The translations under genes were made by a program, and so were the position numbers. Of a DNA stretch of 64,000 nt, positions 10,240 to 21,277 are shown one piece after another (position 1 is the first letter of the stretch; each line of letters begins with the position of its first letter). Under the pieces are notes generated by a model, which saw only the letters and a program-made list of their open reading frames with translations, had not been told where the DNA came from and searched no databases. Source of the DNA: Ascarosepion bandense (taxonomy: Eukaryota; Mollusca; Cephalopoda; Sepiida; Sepiidae); assembly GCA_037127315.1 (NCBI GenBank), contig JBBBDQ010001027.1:4511001-4575000 (forward strand), written 5' to 3'.

Positions 10240-10756
10240 TGTTAGGGCACCGCTCCTATATGACTACAAATGGACTGTTCCCATTGCTATATATAGCAAT
10301 GGTGTATTCTCTACAGGGGAGTCGTAGAGAGTCACTTGAGAGTCTCTAATGAGTTACTGAAGAGTCAGTGCGAGTCAGTGAAGAGTTAGTCACACTTCCG
10401 GTGGCGTACCGGAAGTAATCACGTATACACACGTCTTATGACGGATTGGACTCTTGTATCTTTCTATTGTAAATATTACTAATCACTTCTGTACATATTA
10501 ACCGTCTTTCCGCGGAATACAACTTATATTCTGATTCTGTTGTTGAGTTATTCATTTATACTTGGCGACTTAACAGTGGCGACGAAGATGTTGGAAGAAT
10601 TTCAAATTTACACAAAGATTTCAATTTAAATTACTTCGAATTTACGCGGAGGTGAAAACCAAAATTCATCACACAACATAATAGTGGCAACAAAGTTACT
10701 TCGAATTGCTTCAAATTTATGCAGAAGTGGAAACAAAATTCGTCCCAAACATAACA
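10240..10756 (+). mobile_element. LTR-element remnant with PBS-like sequences (family L2)
   Basis: Begins TGTTAGGGCACC, ends CATAACA, and is flanked by the 5-bp duplication GATTT (10235-10239 and 10757-10761) inside LINE-J. The first ~337 bp resemble the L1 solo LTRs (attctgttgttgagttattc). Then comes taacagtggcgacgaagatg, a typical post-LTR primer-binding context, and a second similar site (cataatagtggcaacaaag) about 110 bp on. No gag or pol frame. It may be a truncated element or an LTR that gained duplicated PBS-region sequence. Confidence 0.75.
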
Positions 10757-11269
10757 GATTTGCAATATGATCGATAGTGAATTGGTCTCTCGAGTTCAGT
10801 TACTTTCTCAGCCACTTCTATGCGGCTTCCTTCTGTCATTTTTACAAATATTCTCATAGCAACTGCTATGAGTAGCTTTTTTTGCCTGGTACCCCAACTA
10901 CATAAATTTTAAACATGCTACTAGGTTGGCATCTAGGTCCCATTCTCTTACCCTCAAAAAGGATAAATGCAACTATCTCTTCTACTCAAACAGTTTTTTT
11001 TTTTCTCAAGTTTCTTGCAAGTGGAATTCGTTTCTGTTTGCTTGATTCCATGATAGCTGCAATCTCCAAAAGTTTAAATGCAATGTCAGTTGCCATCTTC
11101 TATCTTCTTGAATCCCGTTCATCTTTAATCCTTTCTTCAATACCCACTGTACCCGGTCTTTTCTCTTCCCTGATAGCTACAGTCTCCAAAAACTTCATCT
11201 TTTCTCCTATCTCCAATACCCACTGTACCCAGTCTTTTCTCTCACTGTAACCCCCTGTGCACTAGTGGC

Positions 11270-11920
11270 AGTTCTGCTTGCTTGAAGGTGAACAGTATGA
11301 AAATACATGGATTACAAGATTAACATTGTGTGGGGTGATGCTCAGTCCCTCACTTTCTGCCAAGATAGTGTTCTCCTTTTTTTTTCCCCTGTCAGTTTTA
11401 ATCCAAATTTTCCACTAATCAGAGAACATGATGAAAAGACATATTGGCATCCAGCGTTTTATCTTGTAACTCAAACTGCCAAGAACGACTGGAGAATTTA
11501 ATATAATTTTCGTAGTTACGAAAAAAAATTTGAATCTCTTTTTGTTAAAGCAAAATGGAAAAATAATTTCATTATCACTATAGAATCAAATATTCATACA
11601 ATCAGGTGATGGGTTTTTCTGATTAGGTCTGCCATCTTTGAAACTTTTTCCATCAAGGCATTTTTACTAGCACCACTTCCACCACAACTTTGTCATATGA
11701 ATACTAATGATTACTAATGAATACTAATGAATACTAAAAGAAGTTTGACAAGTCTATGATTTCTGAAAGTGAATCTTTCTTTCAAAAATCTCTATACACC
11801 TATGGAATGGGCTGTCAAAAGATTGCATTTAGCATGTAATTAGAATGAGAAAGAAGGATTTTTTTTTATTCTTGTGCATGTGCCCCTTTCATTGACGCCC
11901 ACATATGAGTCATTGTCAGA
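11270..11920. other. Unassigned stretch
   Basis: No recognisable gene or repeat. A 64-codon open frame at 11307-11501 has no motif. Includes a short triplication of tactaatgaa (about 11700-11740). Confidence 0.5.
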
Positions 11921-11924
11921 TTAC

Positions 11925-12960
11925 GAAAAGAAATAACAATAGAAGCAAAAAGCAAAAGAGAAAAAATACGAAAAAAATGAATTGGAAACAAATCAATTAG
12001 ATTGCTGGACACAGAAGGAAAAAAAAAATCAATTAGAGAAGGAGTGATAGAGACAGGAAAGATGAAATGGGAAAAGAGCTTCAAAAAAAGAAAGAAGAAA
12101 AAATAAGAAAAAAGAAAAAAAAGAAAACCAGAAACAAAAATAGAAAAATAAAGAATAAAAAAAAAAAAAAGGAATTAATAAGAATAATGAACGAAAATGA
12201 GAAAAAGAAGAAAAGATAATTTTAAATGAAAAAGAATGAAGAATTCTCAAAGGAATAAGAATTAAACAACTCCCACAAAGAAATCATGGGACAAAGGAAT
12301 GAATGAAATTATAATTTAAAAGAAAAGATGAAAGAAAGAAAGAAAGAAAGAAAGAAAGAAAAAGAGGATAGAAAACAAGAAGAGCAGAGAAGAAAGAAAA
12401 AAATGAAAAAAGATTGAAGAAAATTAACAAAAAAGAAAAGATATGGTGCATAAAGAAGAAAATGAGGGAATAATTTTGAAGAATAAAATAAAATGGGGGA
12501 CTAAGTTTGAAGAAAGTATATACAAAAAAAAAACTAAGTAAATGGGAAGAAATTACTGAATGAATGAAAAAGGAAGAAATACAAGATAAATAAATGAAAG
12601 AACAAACAAAAGATAAAGAGAATATGGTAAAAAAATGAAGGGAAGCATATTAAGAAAATACAGTAATTAAAAAAAGAAAAATGGATATGAAAGAAAAAAG
12701 AAGGAAAATAATGGAAGGAAAGGAAAAAGAGAAAAAGAAAATGAATTTGAAAGAAAATGCACAAATAAAAGAAGGAAATAGCCTTAAAGGAAAAAGAATC
12801 GATTGAAAGGAAAAAATAATGTAGAGAGATAACAAAATAATAGACTTGAAAGAAAAACGATAAAAAGGAACAAATAAATTTTAAAGAATGAAAACACTAC
12901 AGACATAACAAAAAAAGAAAGAAAGCAGAAATTTAAAATGATAAAATGAAGAAAAAAGAG
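11925..12960 (+). repeat. About 1 kb of polypurine sequence
   Basis: The plus strand is almost wholly A and G (runs such as gaaagaaagaaagaaagaaa near 12325-12360), with T as the main interruption and very little C. The minus strand shows several F/S/L-rich open frames that are simply polypyrimidine translated. The asymmetry is strong over the whole kilobase. Confidence 0.9.
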
Positions 12961-13414
12961 AAAAGTAACCCACCAATAGAAAAGGCAAGTTGAATGCCAC
13001 ATGCAAACCTTGGAAAAGCAAAGAGACACACAAAAAGTCTCTGAGAACTGGCTTTTCGTTTTTTTAGCATTTTGATTGTTATTGATTTATAAGTGAGTAA
13101 GACCAAAGGAAACAGAAAAAGCCGTCCGTCCTGTAGGTGGGCGTCTAGGCTTGTCTATCACCCATCAATGATGTTGTGAGTAAAATGGGCATTCAAAGAT
13201 TTTACATAATTAATCCATACAAAATTGCTATTGTTCAATACAAACAGAACCTGATTGGTACAATATTAAACAAACAGTCTCAATTTAGTACTCAAGTGAA
13301 GTCCTTTAATTGCAAGAATTTTGTTTTTTGCCATTTTGTTTCTTTGTCATATTTTTTGTATTGTTTTTTTTTAACCATTTATATAACTGCAACTTTTTGA
13401 TAAAAAAAAGAGAC

Positions 13415-13560
13415 TTTTTCAAATATGATCAGCACATTGTGGCCATGTTCATCATTATCCTTTAACATCCATTTTAATGCTATCATGTCTTGGATGATGG
13501 TATTTTCTTGATGGCTGACCATCATGAAATATTGCAGTCAGTTCTACAGCTGTATGCCCT
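13415..13560 (+). repeat. Decayed cephalopod-type dispersed repeat
   Basis: The piece catcattatcctttaacatc...atgctatcatgtcttgga resembles a very common cephalopod repeat of the form catcatcatttaacgtcc...catgctggcatgggttgga. That match is from memory of the repeat, so it is tentative. The left part (acattgtggccatgttcatc) matches repeat R3. Confidence 0.4.
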
Positions 13561-13866
13561 TACTGACACCAATCAGTTTAGGAGACTGGAAACTCAGTGT
13601 TTTTATTGAGAGACCATCTCCAGGAAGATTACTTACCAAGGTTAGCATGTTCAGTTTACCGTATTCTACACATCTGTAGAGGTTATTATTTCAGAAATTT
13701 CCTTCTCTTAGAAAAGTTGCTATTCAAAGCTAGATTCTTACCCAGCCGAAGCAGTTTAACATCATACTTAAGACAAAGTTTATAGTTGATATTACTGAGT
13801 GTTGGTTTCTGTTTTTATTAATAATGCTTCCAATATTTTTAGTCTTTTTATTTTACATAAAAGATG

Positions 13867-14163
13867 ATTGCCGCCTAAATACACAATATAATACTTTTCA
13901 GGAAAAAAAAAGTGTGATCATATTTTACTAATAAAACGAGATACAAAATATCAATGCTTGAAATATGTTAGGTGCCTTTCAATCAACACTTCTTCAGAAC
14001 AACAATCATCAGTAAAGAACCGATTGTTGTTCTGAAGAAGTGTCGGTGAAAAGGCACCTAACATATTTTCAGCGTTGATAGTCTGTATCTTGTTTTATTA
14101 GGAAAATATGATCCCTCATTTTTTCCTGAAATGTATTATATCTTGGTGCGGTAATGGCAATTT
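13867..14163. mobile_element. 297-bp palindromic MITE-like element
   Basis: The outer ends attgccgcctaaatac and ggtgcggtaatggcaat are inverted copies, and the arms continue through aacacttcttcagaacaaca / ttgttgttctgaagaagtgt to a loop of about 20 bp at the centre (about 14015). Nearly the whole element folds back on itself. Contains CTGAAGA near the centre of each arm. Confidence 0.8.
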
Positions 14164-14164
14164 G

Positions 14165-14403
14165 TATTTATATATATAATCATGTATTTCTATAATTTTT
14201 CATATGATCTTATAATTTTTTTTCTTTTCAGAACAAAATTTTTAAAAGTTTTATTTATCAAAACACTTTCAGCTATACTTTTAGCCATTATCAGGGATGA
14301 ATTTTATTCCACTTTTAACTGAATATATAAATTGTTTTTTATTTGTAGAGGTATAGGTATGTTTTATTTTTCAAATGTGGTCAACATATTGTGGCCATGT
14401 TCA
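14165..14403 (+). repeat. Dispersed repeat R3
   Basis: Collinear with 33420-33664 and, in part, 16459-16618: tagccattatca.ggatgaattttatt, ctgaatatata.attgtttt, and gtcaac..attgtgg.cat.ttca. The Helitron at 14404 inserted at its right end; 33664/33665 shows the empty site. Confidence 0.7.
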
Positions 14404-15123
14404 TCTAAACTTATTTATAAATGGAACTTTGTGTGTGTGTGTGTGTCTGTATGTGTGTGTATCTGTTACCTATAGACTCCGAAACGGCTGAACCAATTTT
14501 CTTGAAAATTTACACAGTTATATTATAAGTGTCTGGGAGTGTTCTTAGCTAGGTTTTGTGTCAAGGTACCTCTGATAAATATCGAAAATCAATAATCGAA
14601 AAAATCGGGTTATAGAAGGAGTGGTCTGATTTTAATCAAATTAGATACACTCATAGACAAAGACATAAGAAACGATATTTAGAAGTTTCAAGGTTGCAGT
14701 TCTTACAATAGTGCAGAAAATTGATAATATATATATATAAGGCAACATGTTTGTGTGTGTGTCTGTTTATCTGCCTGTATGTCTGTATTTTTTTCAGCAC
14801 TTTTATTTTAGTTTTTGCTTTGGGTTTGGCTCTGAGTAGGTATAATTATAGTTCTTAGTCTCAGCCATGACACTATTTACTCAGAGGACTTATTTAGCCT
14901 TCAAAATTCAGTTTACGATGAAAAAATCTTATTTGATATCGATACCAGGAAATCAAAATTTGACTTTCCATTCATTTTTCTTTCAGTCTATGGTTTCCCT
15001 TTAACTGGAAACAACTATTGCTTTTTAGTCTTTTGTGCCACCGTCCAAAGAGTCTGAACTCCAGGACCATGGATTAGTTTTAAAGCTTTCATTACACCCG
15101 AGCAACACCAGGCTATACTGCAA

Positions 15124-15185
<62 letters not shown>

Positions 15186-15317
15186 TACGTGCGATTGGTA
15201 AATTGTCGCAGTGATTTTATTATTTCAAATATTCTTTAGGCTGAGTCTGAGCTCCAGGACCATAGATTAGTTTTAAAGCTTTCATTACACCCGAGCAATG
15301 CCGGTCTATACTGCTTG
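14404..15317 (+). mobile_element. Helitron, longer form, with an internal end
   Basis: Starts TCTAAACTTATT after A and ends at gtctatactgCTTG before T. An internal copy of the 3' end (aggctatactgcaag) occurs at 15124, followed by a TA microsatellite, a mariner-end-like piece (gtgcgattggtaaattgtcgc at about 15188-15208) and a second 3' terminal segment. The uninterrupted target is at 33664/33665. No Rep-helicase. The interior (ggcaacatgtttgtgtg... to ...ctttcattacacc) is shared with 16619 and 47825. Confidence 0.75.
15125..15181. repeat. (TA)n microsatellite
   Basis: About 28 TA units inside the Helitron; the equivalent tract in the second unit (17366-17415) is shorter. Confidence 0.98.
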
Positions 15318-15559
15318 TAGTTAATATTACTGGCTGTTAGGTTTTTCTTTTTTTATTAATAATGCTTCCATTATTTTTAGTCTTTTTTTTTTGTTTACAT
15401 GTTGATGATGGTATTATATTTGTATCATGAACAAGTATGGTGGATTTCTATGTGCATTTAAATGAGGCCTAATAGGGCTATGATTAGAAGGATGAAACAT
15501 TAAACATGTTGTAATATATCCAATGCAATTATGTACAAATTCGGATTATTATTATTATT

Positions 15560-16458
15560 TTTTTTAATCGTATCACCCCGAGCAAGGTGGTAACACCACT
15601 GATGTGCAGGGGGCTACATCAGAGCAAAAAGATTAAGTAGAAGAGAGTGAAGAGAAAGACGAACCAGTTAGAAAGAAGCAAGAGAAGGTTGAGAGTACAG
15701 GTGTGATGACAGTTGTATAGGTGGAGAGAAAGGAAAGGATATGAGGGGTGGTGAAAGAACTAGAGTCAAGTGTAATATATATAGGCATTTCAACTGTAAA
15801 ATTAAGAGACCTTGCCGCCAATCTAGCACTGAAGTTAAATTGATAAAATCTAGGTGTTACATAGGTAAGTTAATCAGAACAATTACTACGCAAATAATTT
15901 TTACAAAAGGCATAGGGAAGCTACGTTTACGGCGGTGCGAAAGTGATTGAAGCCGAAATGCCAGATCAAGACTAATAAAACTGCAGATTCTTGTTTAGAT
16001 TACATAATAATAAAAGGATTAGAGGAGAATGAGGAGAAGGACAAACCACTTAAAAAGGAGCAAGAGAAGGATGGGAATACAGGTGATGACAGTTGCAAAG
16101 GTTGAGAGAAAAGAAAGGATATACAGGGTGGTGAAGAAAGAACTAGAGTCAAGTGGTTAAGAGATGAGTATTAACATTGGATTTAAATTCCTGGAGATTG
16201 TAGCCGCCAGGAAAGCAAGAATATGGAAGCAAGTTCCACAGGCGGGAAGTGCGAGAGAAGAAGCTGCAGGAGTAGAATTGTCATTTGCATTTGGTTAACC
16301 TAACTGTGAATGGGTGGGACCCAGTTGCCAGTCTGGTTGCACGAGTAAACACCTGTTGCAGAGGCACTAGTGACTTAAGTTCATTGGAGCAGAAGCCATG
16401 GAAGTATTTATAGAACAGACAAAGGAAGGCCACATCTCGTTGGTGGAGAAGTGGCTGT
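15560..16458 (-). pseudogene. LINE-J 3' end with a UTR duplication (unit 1)
   Basis: Minus-strand LINE-J 3' end: poly(T) and accccgagcaaggtggtaac at 15560-15600 mark its A-tail and terminus. The UTR segment 15631-15770 is repeated in diverged form at 16016-16155, with a 245-bp foreign segment between them. Coding sequence for the SFFSRTSRLWNSLP-type end begins near 16200-16290, and unit 1 is cut off at the duplication junction. Confidence 0.85.
15771..16015. other. 245-bp segment inserted in the LINE-J 3' UTR
   Basis: Unrelated to LINE-J and flanked by about 140-bp diverged direct repeats of the UTR. Contains agcactgaagttaaattgat and tttacggcggtgcgaaagtg. Identical in unit 2 (about 17998-18241), so it predates the 2.2-kb duplication. 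Origin not recognised. Confidence 0.6.
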
Positions 16459-16936
16459 AGTTTTATTTATCAAAACACTTTCAGCTATACCATTATCAGG
16501 GATGAATTTTATTCCACTTTTAACTGAATATATAAATTGTTTTTTGTTTATAGAGGTATAGGTATGTTTTATTTTTCAAATGTGGTCAACATATTGTGGC
16601 CATGTTCATCTAAACTTATTTATAAATGGAACTTTGTGTGTGTGTGTGTGTGTCTGTGTCTGTATGTGTGTGTATCTGTTACCTATAGACTCCGAAACGG
16701 CTGAACCAATTTTCTTGAAAATTTACACAGTTATACTATAAGCATCTGGGAGTGTTCTTAGCTAGGTTTTGTGTCAAGGTACCTCTGATAAATATCGAAA
16801 ATGGATAATCGAAAAAATTGGGTTATAGAAGGAGTGGTCTGATTTTAATCAAATTAGATACACTCATAGACAAAGACATAAGAAACGATATTCAGAAGTT
16901 TCAAGGTTGCAGTTCTTACAATAGTGCAGAAAATCG

Positions 16937-16982
<46 letters not shown>

Positions 16983-17364
16983 GCAACATGTTTGTGTGTG
17001 TGTCTGTTTATCTGCCTGTATGTCTGTATTTTTTTCAGCACTTTTATTTTAGTTTTTGCTTTGGGTTTGGCTCTAATTATGCATAATTGTAGTTCTTAGT
17101 CTCAGCCATGATACCATTTACTCAGAGGACTTATTTAGCCTTCAAAATTCAGTTTACGATGAAAAAATCTTATTTGATATCGATACCAGGAAATCAAAAT
17201 TTGACTTTCCATTCATTTTTCTTTCAGTCTACGGTTTCCCTTTAACTGGAAACAACTATTGCTTTTTAGTCTTTTGTGCCACTGTCCAAAGAGTCTGAAC
17301 ACCAGGACCATGGATTAGTTTTAAAGCTTTCATTACACCTGAGCAACACCAGGCTATACTGCAA

Positions 17365-17416
<52 letters not shown>

Positions 17417-18684
17417 CGTGCGATTGGTAAATTGTCGCAGTGATTTTATTATTTCAAATATTCTTTAGGCTGAGTCTGAGCTCCAGAACCATAGATTAGT
17501 TTTAAAGCTTTCATTACACCCGAGCAATGCCGGTCTATACTGCTTGTAGTTAATATTACTGGGTGTTAGCTTTTTCTTTTTTTATTAATAATGCTTCCAT
17601 TATTTTTAGCCTTTTTTTTTGTTTACATGTAGATGATGGTATTATATTTGTATCATGAACAAGTATGGTGGATTTCTATGTGCATTTAAATGAGGCCTAA
17701 TAGGGCTATGATTAGAAGGATGAAACATTAAACATGTTGTAATATATCCAATGCAATTATGTACAAATTCGGATTATTATTTTTTTTTTTTAATCGTATC
17801 ACCCCGAGCAAGGCGGTAACACCACTGATGTGCAGGGGGCTACATCAGAGTAAAAAGATTAAGTAGAAGAGAATGAAGAGAAAGACGAACCAGTTAGAAA
17901 GAAGCAAGAGAAGGTTGAGAGTACAGGTGTGATGACAGTTGTATAGGTGGAGAGAAAGGAAAGGATATGAGGGGTGGTGAAAGAACTAGAGTCAAGTGTA
18001 ATATATATAGGCATTTCAACTGTAAAATTAAGAGACCTTGCTGCCAATCTAGCACTGAAGTTAAATTGATAAAATCTAGGTGTTACATAGGTAAGTTAAT
18101 CAGAACAATTACTACGCAAATAATTTTTACAAAAGGCATAGGGAAGCTACGTTTACGGCGGTGCGAAAGTGATTGAAGCCGAAATGCCAGATCAAGACTA
18201 ATAAAACTGCAGATTCTTGTTTAGATTACATAATAATAAAAGGATTAGAGGAGAATGAGGAGAAGGACAAACCACTTAAAAAGGAGCAAGAGAAGGATGG
18301 GAATACAGGTGATGACAGTTGCAAAGGTTGAGAGAAAAGAAAGGATATACAGGGTGGTGAAGAAAGAACTAGAGTCAAATGGTTAAGAGATGAGTATTAA
18401 CATTGGATTTAAATTCCTGGAGATTGTAGCCGCCAGGAAAGCAAGAATATGGAAGCAAGTTCCACAGGCGGGAAGTGCGAGAGAAGAAGCTGCAGGAGTA
18501 GAATTGTCATTTGCATTTGGTTAACCTAACTGTGAATGGGTGGGACCCAGTTGCCAGTCTGGTTGCACGAGTAAACACCTGTTGCAGAGGCACCAGTGAC
18601 TTAAGTTCATTGGAGCAGAAGCCATGGAAGTATTTATAGAACAGACAAAGGAAGGCCACATCTCGTTGGTGGAGAAGTGGCTGT
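16459..18684. repeat. Unit 2 of the 2.2-kb tandem duplication
   Basis: Second copy of 14247-16458. After its end at 18684 the LINE-J coding sequence continues normally (tcgagccgccaagtcgg), so unit 2 carries the original right junction and unit 1 the original left junction. Confidence 0.95.
16619..17546 (+). mobile_element. Helitron, duplicate of 14404-15317
   Basis: Same structure: TC start at 16619, internal ctgcaag end at 17365, terminal ctgCTTG at 17546. It arose by the segmental duplication and not by a new transposition, because its flanks are also duplicated. Its internal TA tract near 16940-16980 is longer than in the first copy. Confidence 0.8.
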
Positions 18685-18881
18685 AGTCGAGCCGCCAAGT
18701 CGGTACCTATCATATTACTGATTCTCCTTTGGAGCCTGTCAAGAACACTGAGATGAACAGCAGGGGCACTTGACCATATATGGCAGCAGTATTCCATGCA
18801 TGGACAAATGGTTGATTTGTATATATGCAGGATGGATTCAGGCGGGAAAAACATCCTGGCCCGACACAGTGTCAAGAACAC
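17782..18881 (-). pseudogene. LINE-J RT C-terminus and 3' UTR (unit 2 and beyond)
   Basis: Minus-strand frame 18507-18881 reads LCRARMFFPPESILHIYKST, CMEYCCHIWSSAPAVHLSVL, then RISNMIGTDLAARLQPLLHQ and FTRATRLATGSHPFTV, the C-terminal part of the LINE-J protein after the RT domain. The 3' UTR carries the same internal duplication and 245-bp insert as unit 1. 5'-truncated near 18881. Confidence 0.85.
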
Positions 18882-18884
18882 CGA

Positions 18885-19030
18885 CTATGTAAAAGACATG
18901 TAAATTCATAAACAATATTGTGATAAGAGAAGATCTGCTAAGAATGGTGAAATCTTTTAAAAACTTGGATGGAAATTGACTGTGGATGATCCAGAAATGG
19001 AAGCACTTTCTAAACATTTTCATCTTAAAC
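18885..19030. other. Unassigned stretch
   Basis: No repeat or gene recognised between the LINE-J break and the Penelope fragment. A 61-codon minus frame (18838-19023) has no motif. Confidence 0.4.
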
Positions 19031-19600
19031 TGTTTTCTTTTAAAAAAAATTCAGCAATTTTCTTATATCATAATTGTGGTCAGTTTCAATGCAGCAAGCA
19101 ACTAATTTACTTAATGCATTGTTTTTAAAATGTTTCTTGTGTCTATATAATCTTTTAAATTTCTTGAGGTTTCACCAATATATTGCTTGTGGCAATAATT
19201 AAAGGTAAAAGAGTAAATTCCCACAAGTTTTAGCTTATTGTTTGTATAACTTAAATTTTTATTATAATAGATGTTTGGGACAAATTTTATATTGAGTTTA
19301 GATAAATTCTTTTCAAAAGTAGTTGTGATAGAGTTAGTGGGCAGAACAATATATTTTTTTGATTCATCAGGAAGGGTCACTTTTCTATTTTGGAATATTT
19401 TATGAAGCTTTTGTTTCACATTGAATATGAAATTAGTTAGGAGGGGCATGAAAGGATTTTCAAAGTGTTTTTCATTATGTAAATATCGTGAGCTGCAAAT
19501 TCTGATTGCTTTTAAGTAAAATATGATGACTATCCCGGATTTTATTCTGTTGTTATGATGGGAATACAAATTTAATGCATAGAAACATTACTTTTAAAGA
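19030..19600 (-). pseudogene. Penelope-like element C-terminus with GIY-YIG endonuclease
   Basis: The minus-strand 152-codon frame ends with GIYSFTFNYCHKQYIGETSR, a GIY-YIG endonuclease core: GIY, then YIG, then the conserved Arg. Upstream is the thumb/linker region (YLKAIRICSSRYLHNEKHFE) seen before the endonuclease in Penelope-like elements. Truncated after NLKDYI, so the rest of the nuclease, including the metal-binding Glu, is missing. RT motifs are not present here; a separate RT piece is at 36690-36885. Confidence 0.8.
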
Positions 19601-19924
19601 AAAAAAAATACATATTTGATGCTCTTTCTAACAAGATCATTTGTCTTTCTGTATTTGTCATACAATCTATGGAGCATTACTTTTGGAGCAAAAAATACAC
19701 ACATAGCCATAATAATAGTTTTGTAGTTAAAAACTTGCTCTACCCAATCGTCGTTGTCCTGCAGCCTTGGCTGAGATAGAACTCACTACACCTCTCCAGT
19801 ATTCCCTGTGCATTTGGAACCCTGGCGCAGTTTTGTAGCAAAATTCATAATCTTGTCAAATAGCTGAATACTTGATGCTTTGCCAGGGCTACCAAGGGTG
19901 TTTTTATTGTGACACCAACACTGG

Positions 19925-20229
19925 ATGGGTTGCCTCCAGGCTCCATCCTGTTATTTAACCCATAGCTGGAAGGAAGTAACGGATTAATACCTTTCTCAAG
20001 GGTACCAGTGCTTAAGTGAATGCAGGGTACTCAACTGGAATTCAAACTCGGCTCACCGATTTCTCTTTCCAAGCCAACATCCACTGCACCACAACACACA
20101 TTCATCACTGAATGCTTACAGCGCCTAGTATTCCCAAGCGGTCACCCATCTAAGTACAGACCAAACTCACATTGCTTAACTTTGGTGATTGAACAAGAAC
20201 CGGTTTATTCAACGTGATATGCCATAAGA
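19925..20229 (-). mobile_element. 5S rRNA-tRNA composite SINE
   Basis: Read on the minus strand: a 5S-like head at 20229-20113 (internal control region with gttaagcaa and gggtgaccgcttgggaatac), then a tRNA-like head at about 20105-20030 (gtgcagtggatgttggctt, gagtttgaattcc), then a SINE-A-type body. Same head order as 31699-32196. The 3' end continues into sequence not shared with the other copies (19745-19925). Confidence 0.8.
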
Positions 20230-21270
20230 CAGAGTTACTTGTCTCACTGTTTCTGTTGTAGTTTCTGTGGAAACACATTGGAGGTATTAGTTTTGGAACA
20301 ACCCTGGCTTTTTGTGGATAAAAGCTTAATCCTTCTTGTTTTCAAGCTCAGAAAATAAATCTCTTTATGATAAACTTAACAGAGAAGATAAATGATTGTT
20401 CAAAATATAAACAAAACTTTGCTTATTCTTATTTTCGTAATTTTGCTTTAATATCTAAAGTGTTTTTAAAACTGTTTGACAATTCGTTGCATTCTCATAT
20501 TTGTTCTTTGATTTACAAAACCAGAAAAGTAATTTCCAATATCTTTTTTCAGAGAAAATGTTTTTTTATGCTAAAATCCGAAAACATTTTCCCTGATTTT
20601 ACTTCTGATTTTACAGGTTTTATTTTTGAAAATCATTTTTTTTTAAATCATATCGCCATGAGCAAGGCAGTAAATCATTGGTTATGACCTTAAATGATCC
20701 CATAAGGATTGATAGGTCATTAAACCTTGAAACAAACAAAGAAAATATAATTGGAAAGCCAAGTAAAAAGTCAAGAGTAGAGTTGGAAGAGAATTTACAA
20801 GCAAAACATTCTTTGTTAGCAGTAGATGATAATACCTGAAATTGAGTGAAGTGATGGGGACTTACTCTTATTTAACACATTTATTAGCAGTCATGAGAAT
20901 CAGATTGATTAAGTTTATTTGTTAATTGCTCTGAATATTTACTCAGAAAATTCATTTATTTTTATTTCTAAAGAAAAAACTAAAAGAGAGCAACTAGTTC
21001 TTGCAGCTTCCCAATAAACATTTTACTCTGGACCACTGTTGTTGAACCCATAAAAAATTTGCTGTCCTTTAATAAAAATACATCAGACAGATTGTTCCTA
21101 TCAAAAGGATATTAAGTAATATTTGTCTAATAAGAATATTACTGCCATAAAATGTTTACTAAAAATTAGAAGCATCTGATTTATTGTAAAGCTCTTGGAT
21201 GTTAAGAGATTATTTTACCCAGGAAGTATGCAATCTGCAAAAAAACTTTCATGTTTTATTTTTATTTATT
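20230..21270. other. AT-rich unassigned stretch
   Basis: A 106-codon plus frame at 20367-20687 is K/F/N-rich without a known motif. The short piece aaatcatatcgccatgagcaaggcag at 20645-20670 is a minus-strand LINE-J tail. A possible tail motif of the GGTCATTAAACC kind followed by aaacaaacaaag is at about 20688-20745. Otherwise nothing recognised. Confidence 0.5.
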
Positions 21271-21277
21271 TTATTTT

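Larger units (their letters stand above)
9815..11260 (+). pseudogene. LINE-J RT C-terminal region, interrupted by an LTR element
   Basis: Encodes the LINE-J block SLFRARKIFSSEFILHIYKS, then CIECCCHIWSGAPAIHLEVL, tandemly triplicated (9918-10226). It is cut at 10235-10239 by an LTR element and resumes at 10757 with CNMIDSELVSRVQ-like codons. It ends with WNSF...NLQKFKCN near 11035-11100. The terminal NLQKFKCN region is itself duplicated once (about 11050 and 11170). Belongs to the same subfamily as the 95-bp satellite at 58671-60432. Confidence 0.8.
14247..16458. repeat. Unit 1 of a 2.2-kb tandem duplication
   Basis: Almost identical to 16459-18684 in the same orientation. The unit holds the end of repeat R3, a Helitron and a minus-strand LINE-J 3' piece. 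The unit boundaries share only AGT (14247-14249, 16459-16461, 18685-18687), so the duplication joined at 3-bp microhomology. Length differences between the units (2212 and 2226 bp) fall mostly in TA microsatellites. Confidence 0.95.

Noticed and set aside
12029..13029. F/S/L-rich minus-strand ORFs as membrane proteins
   Set aside because: They are translations of the polypyrimidine strand of a low-complexity tract.
15633..18047. Paired identical 62- and 69-residue ORFs as a duplicated gene family
   Set aside because: They lie in the LINE-J 3' UTR and are identical because of the 2.2-kb duplication.
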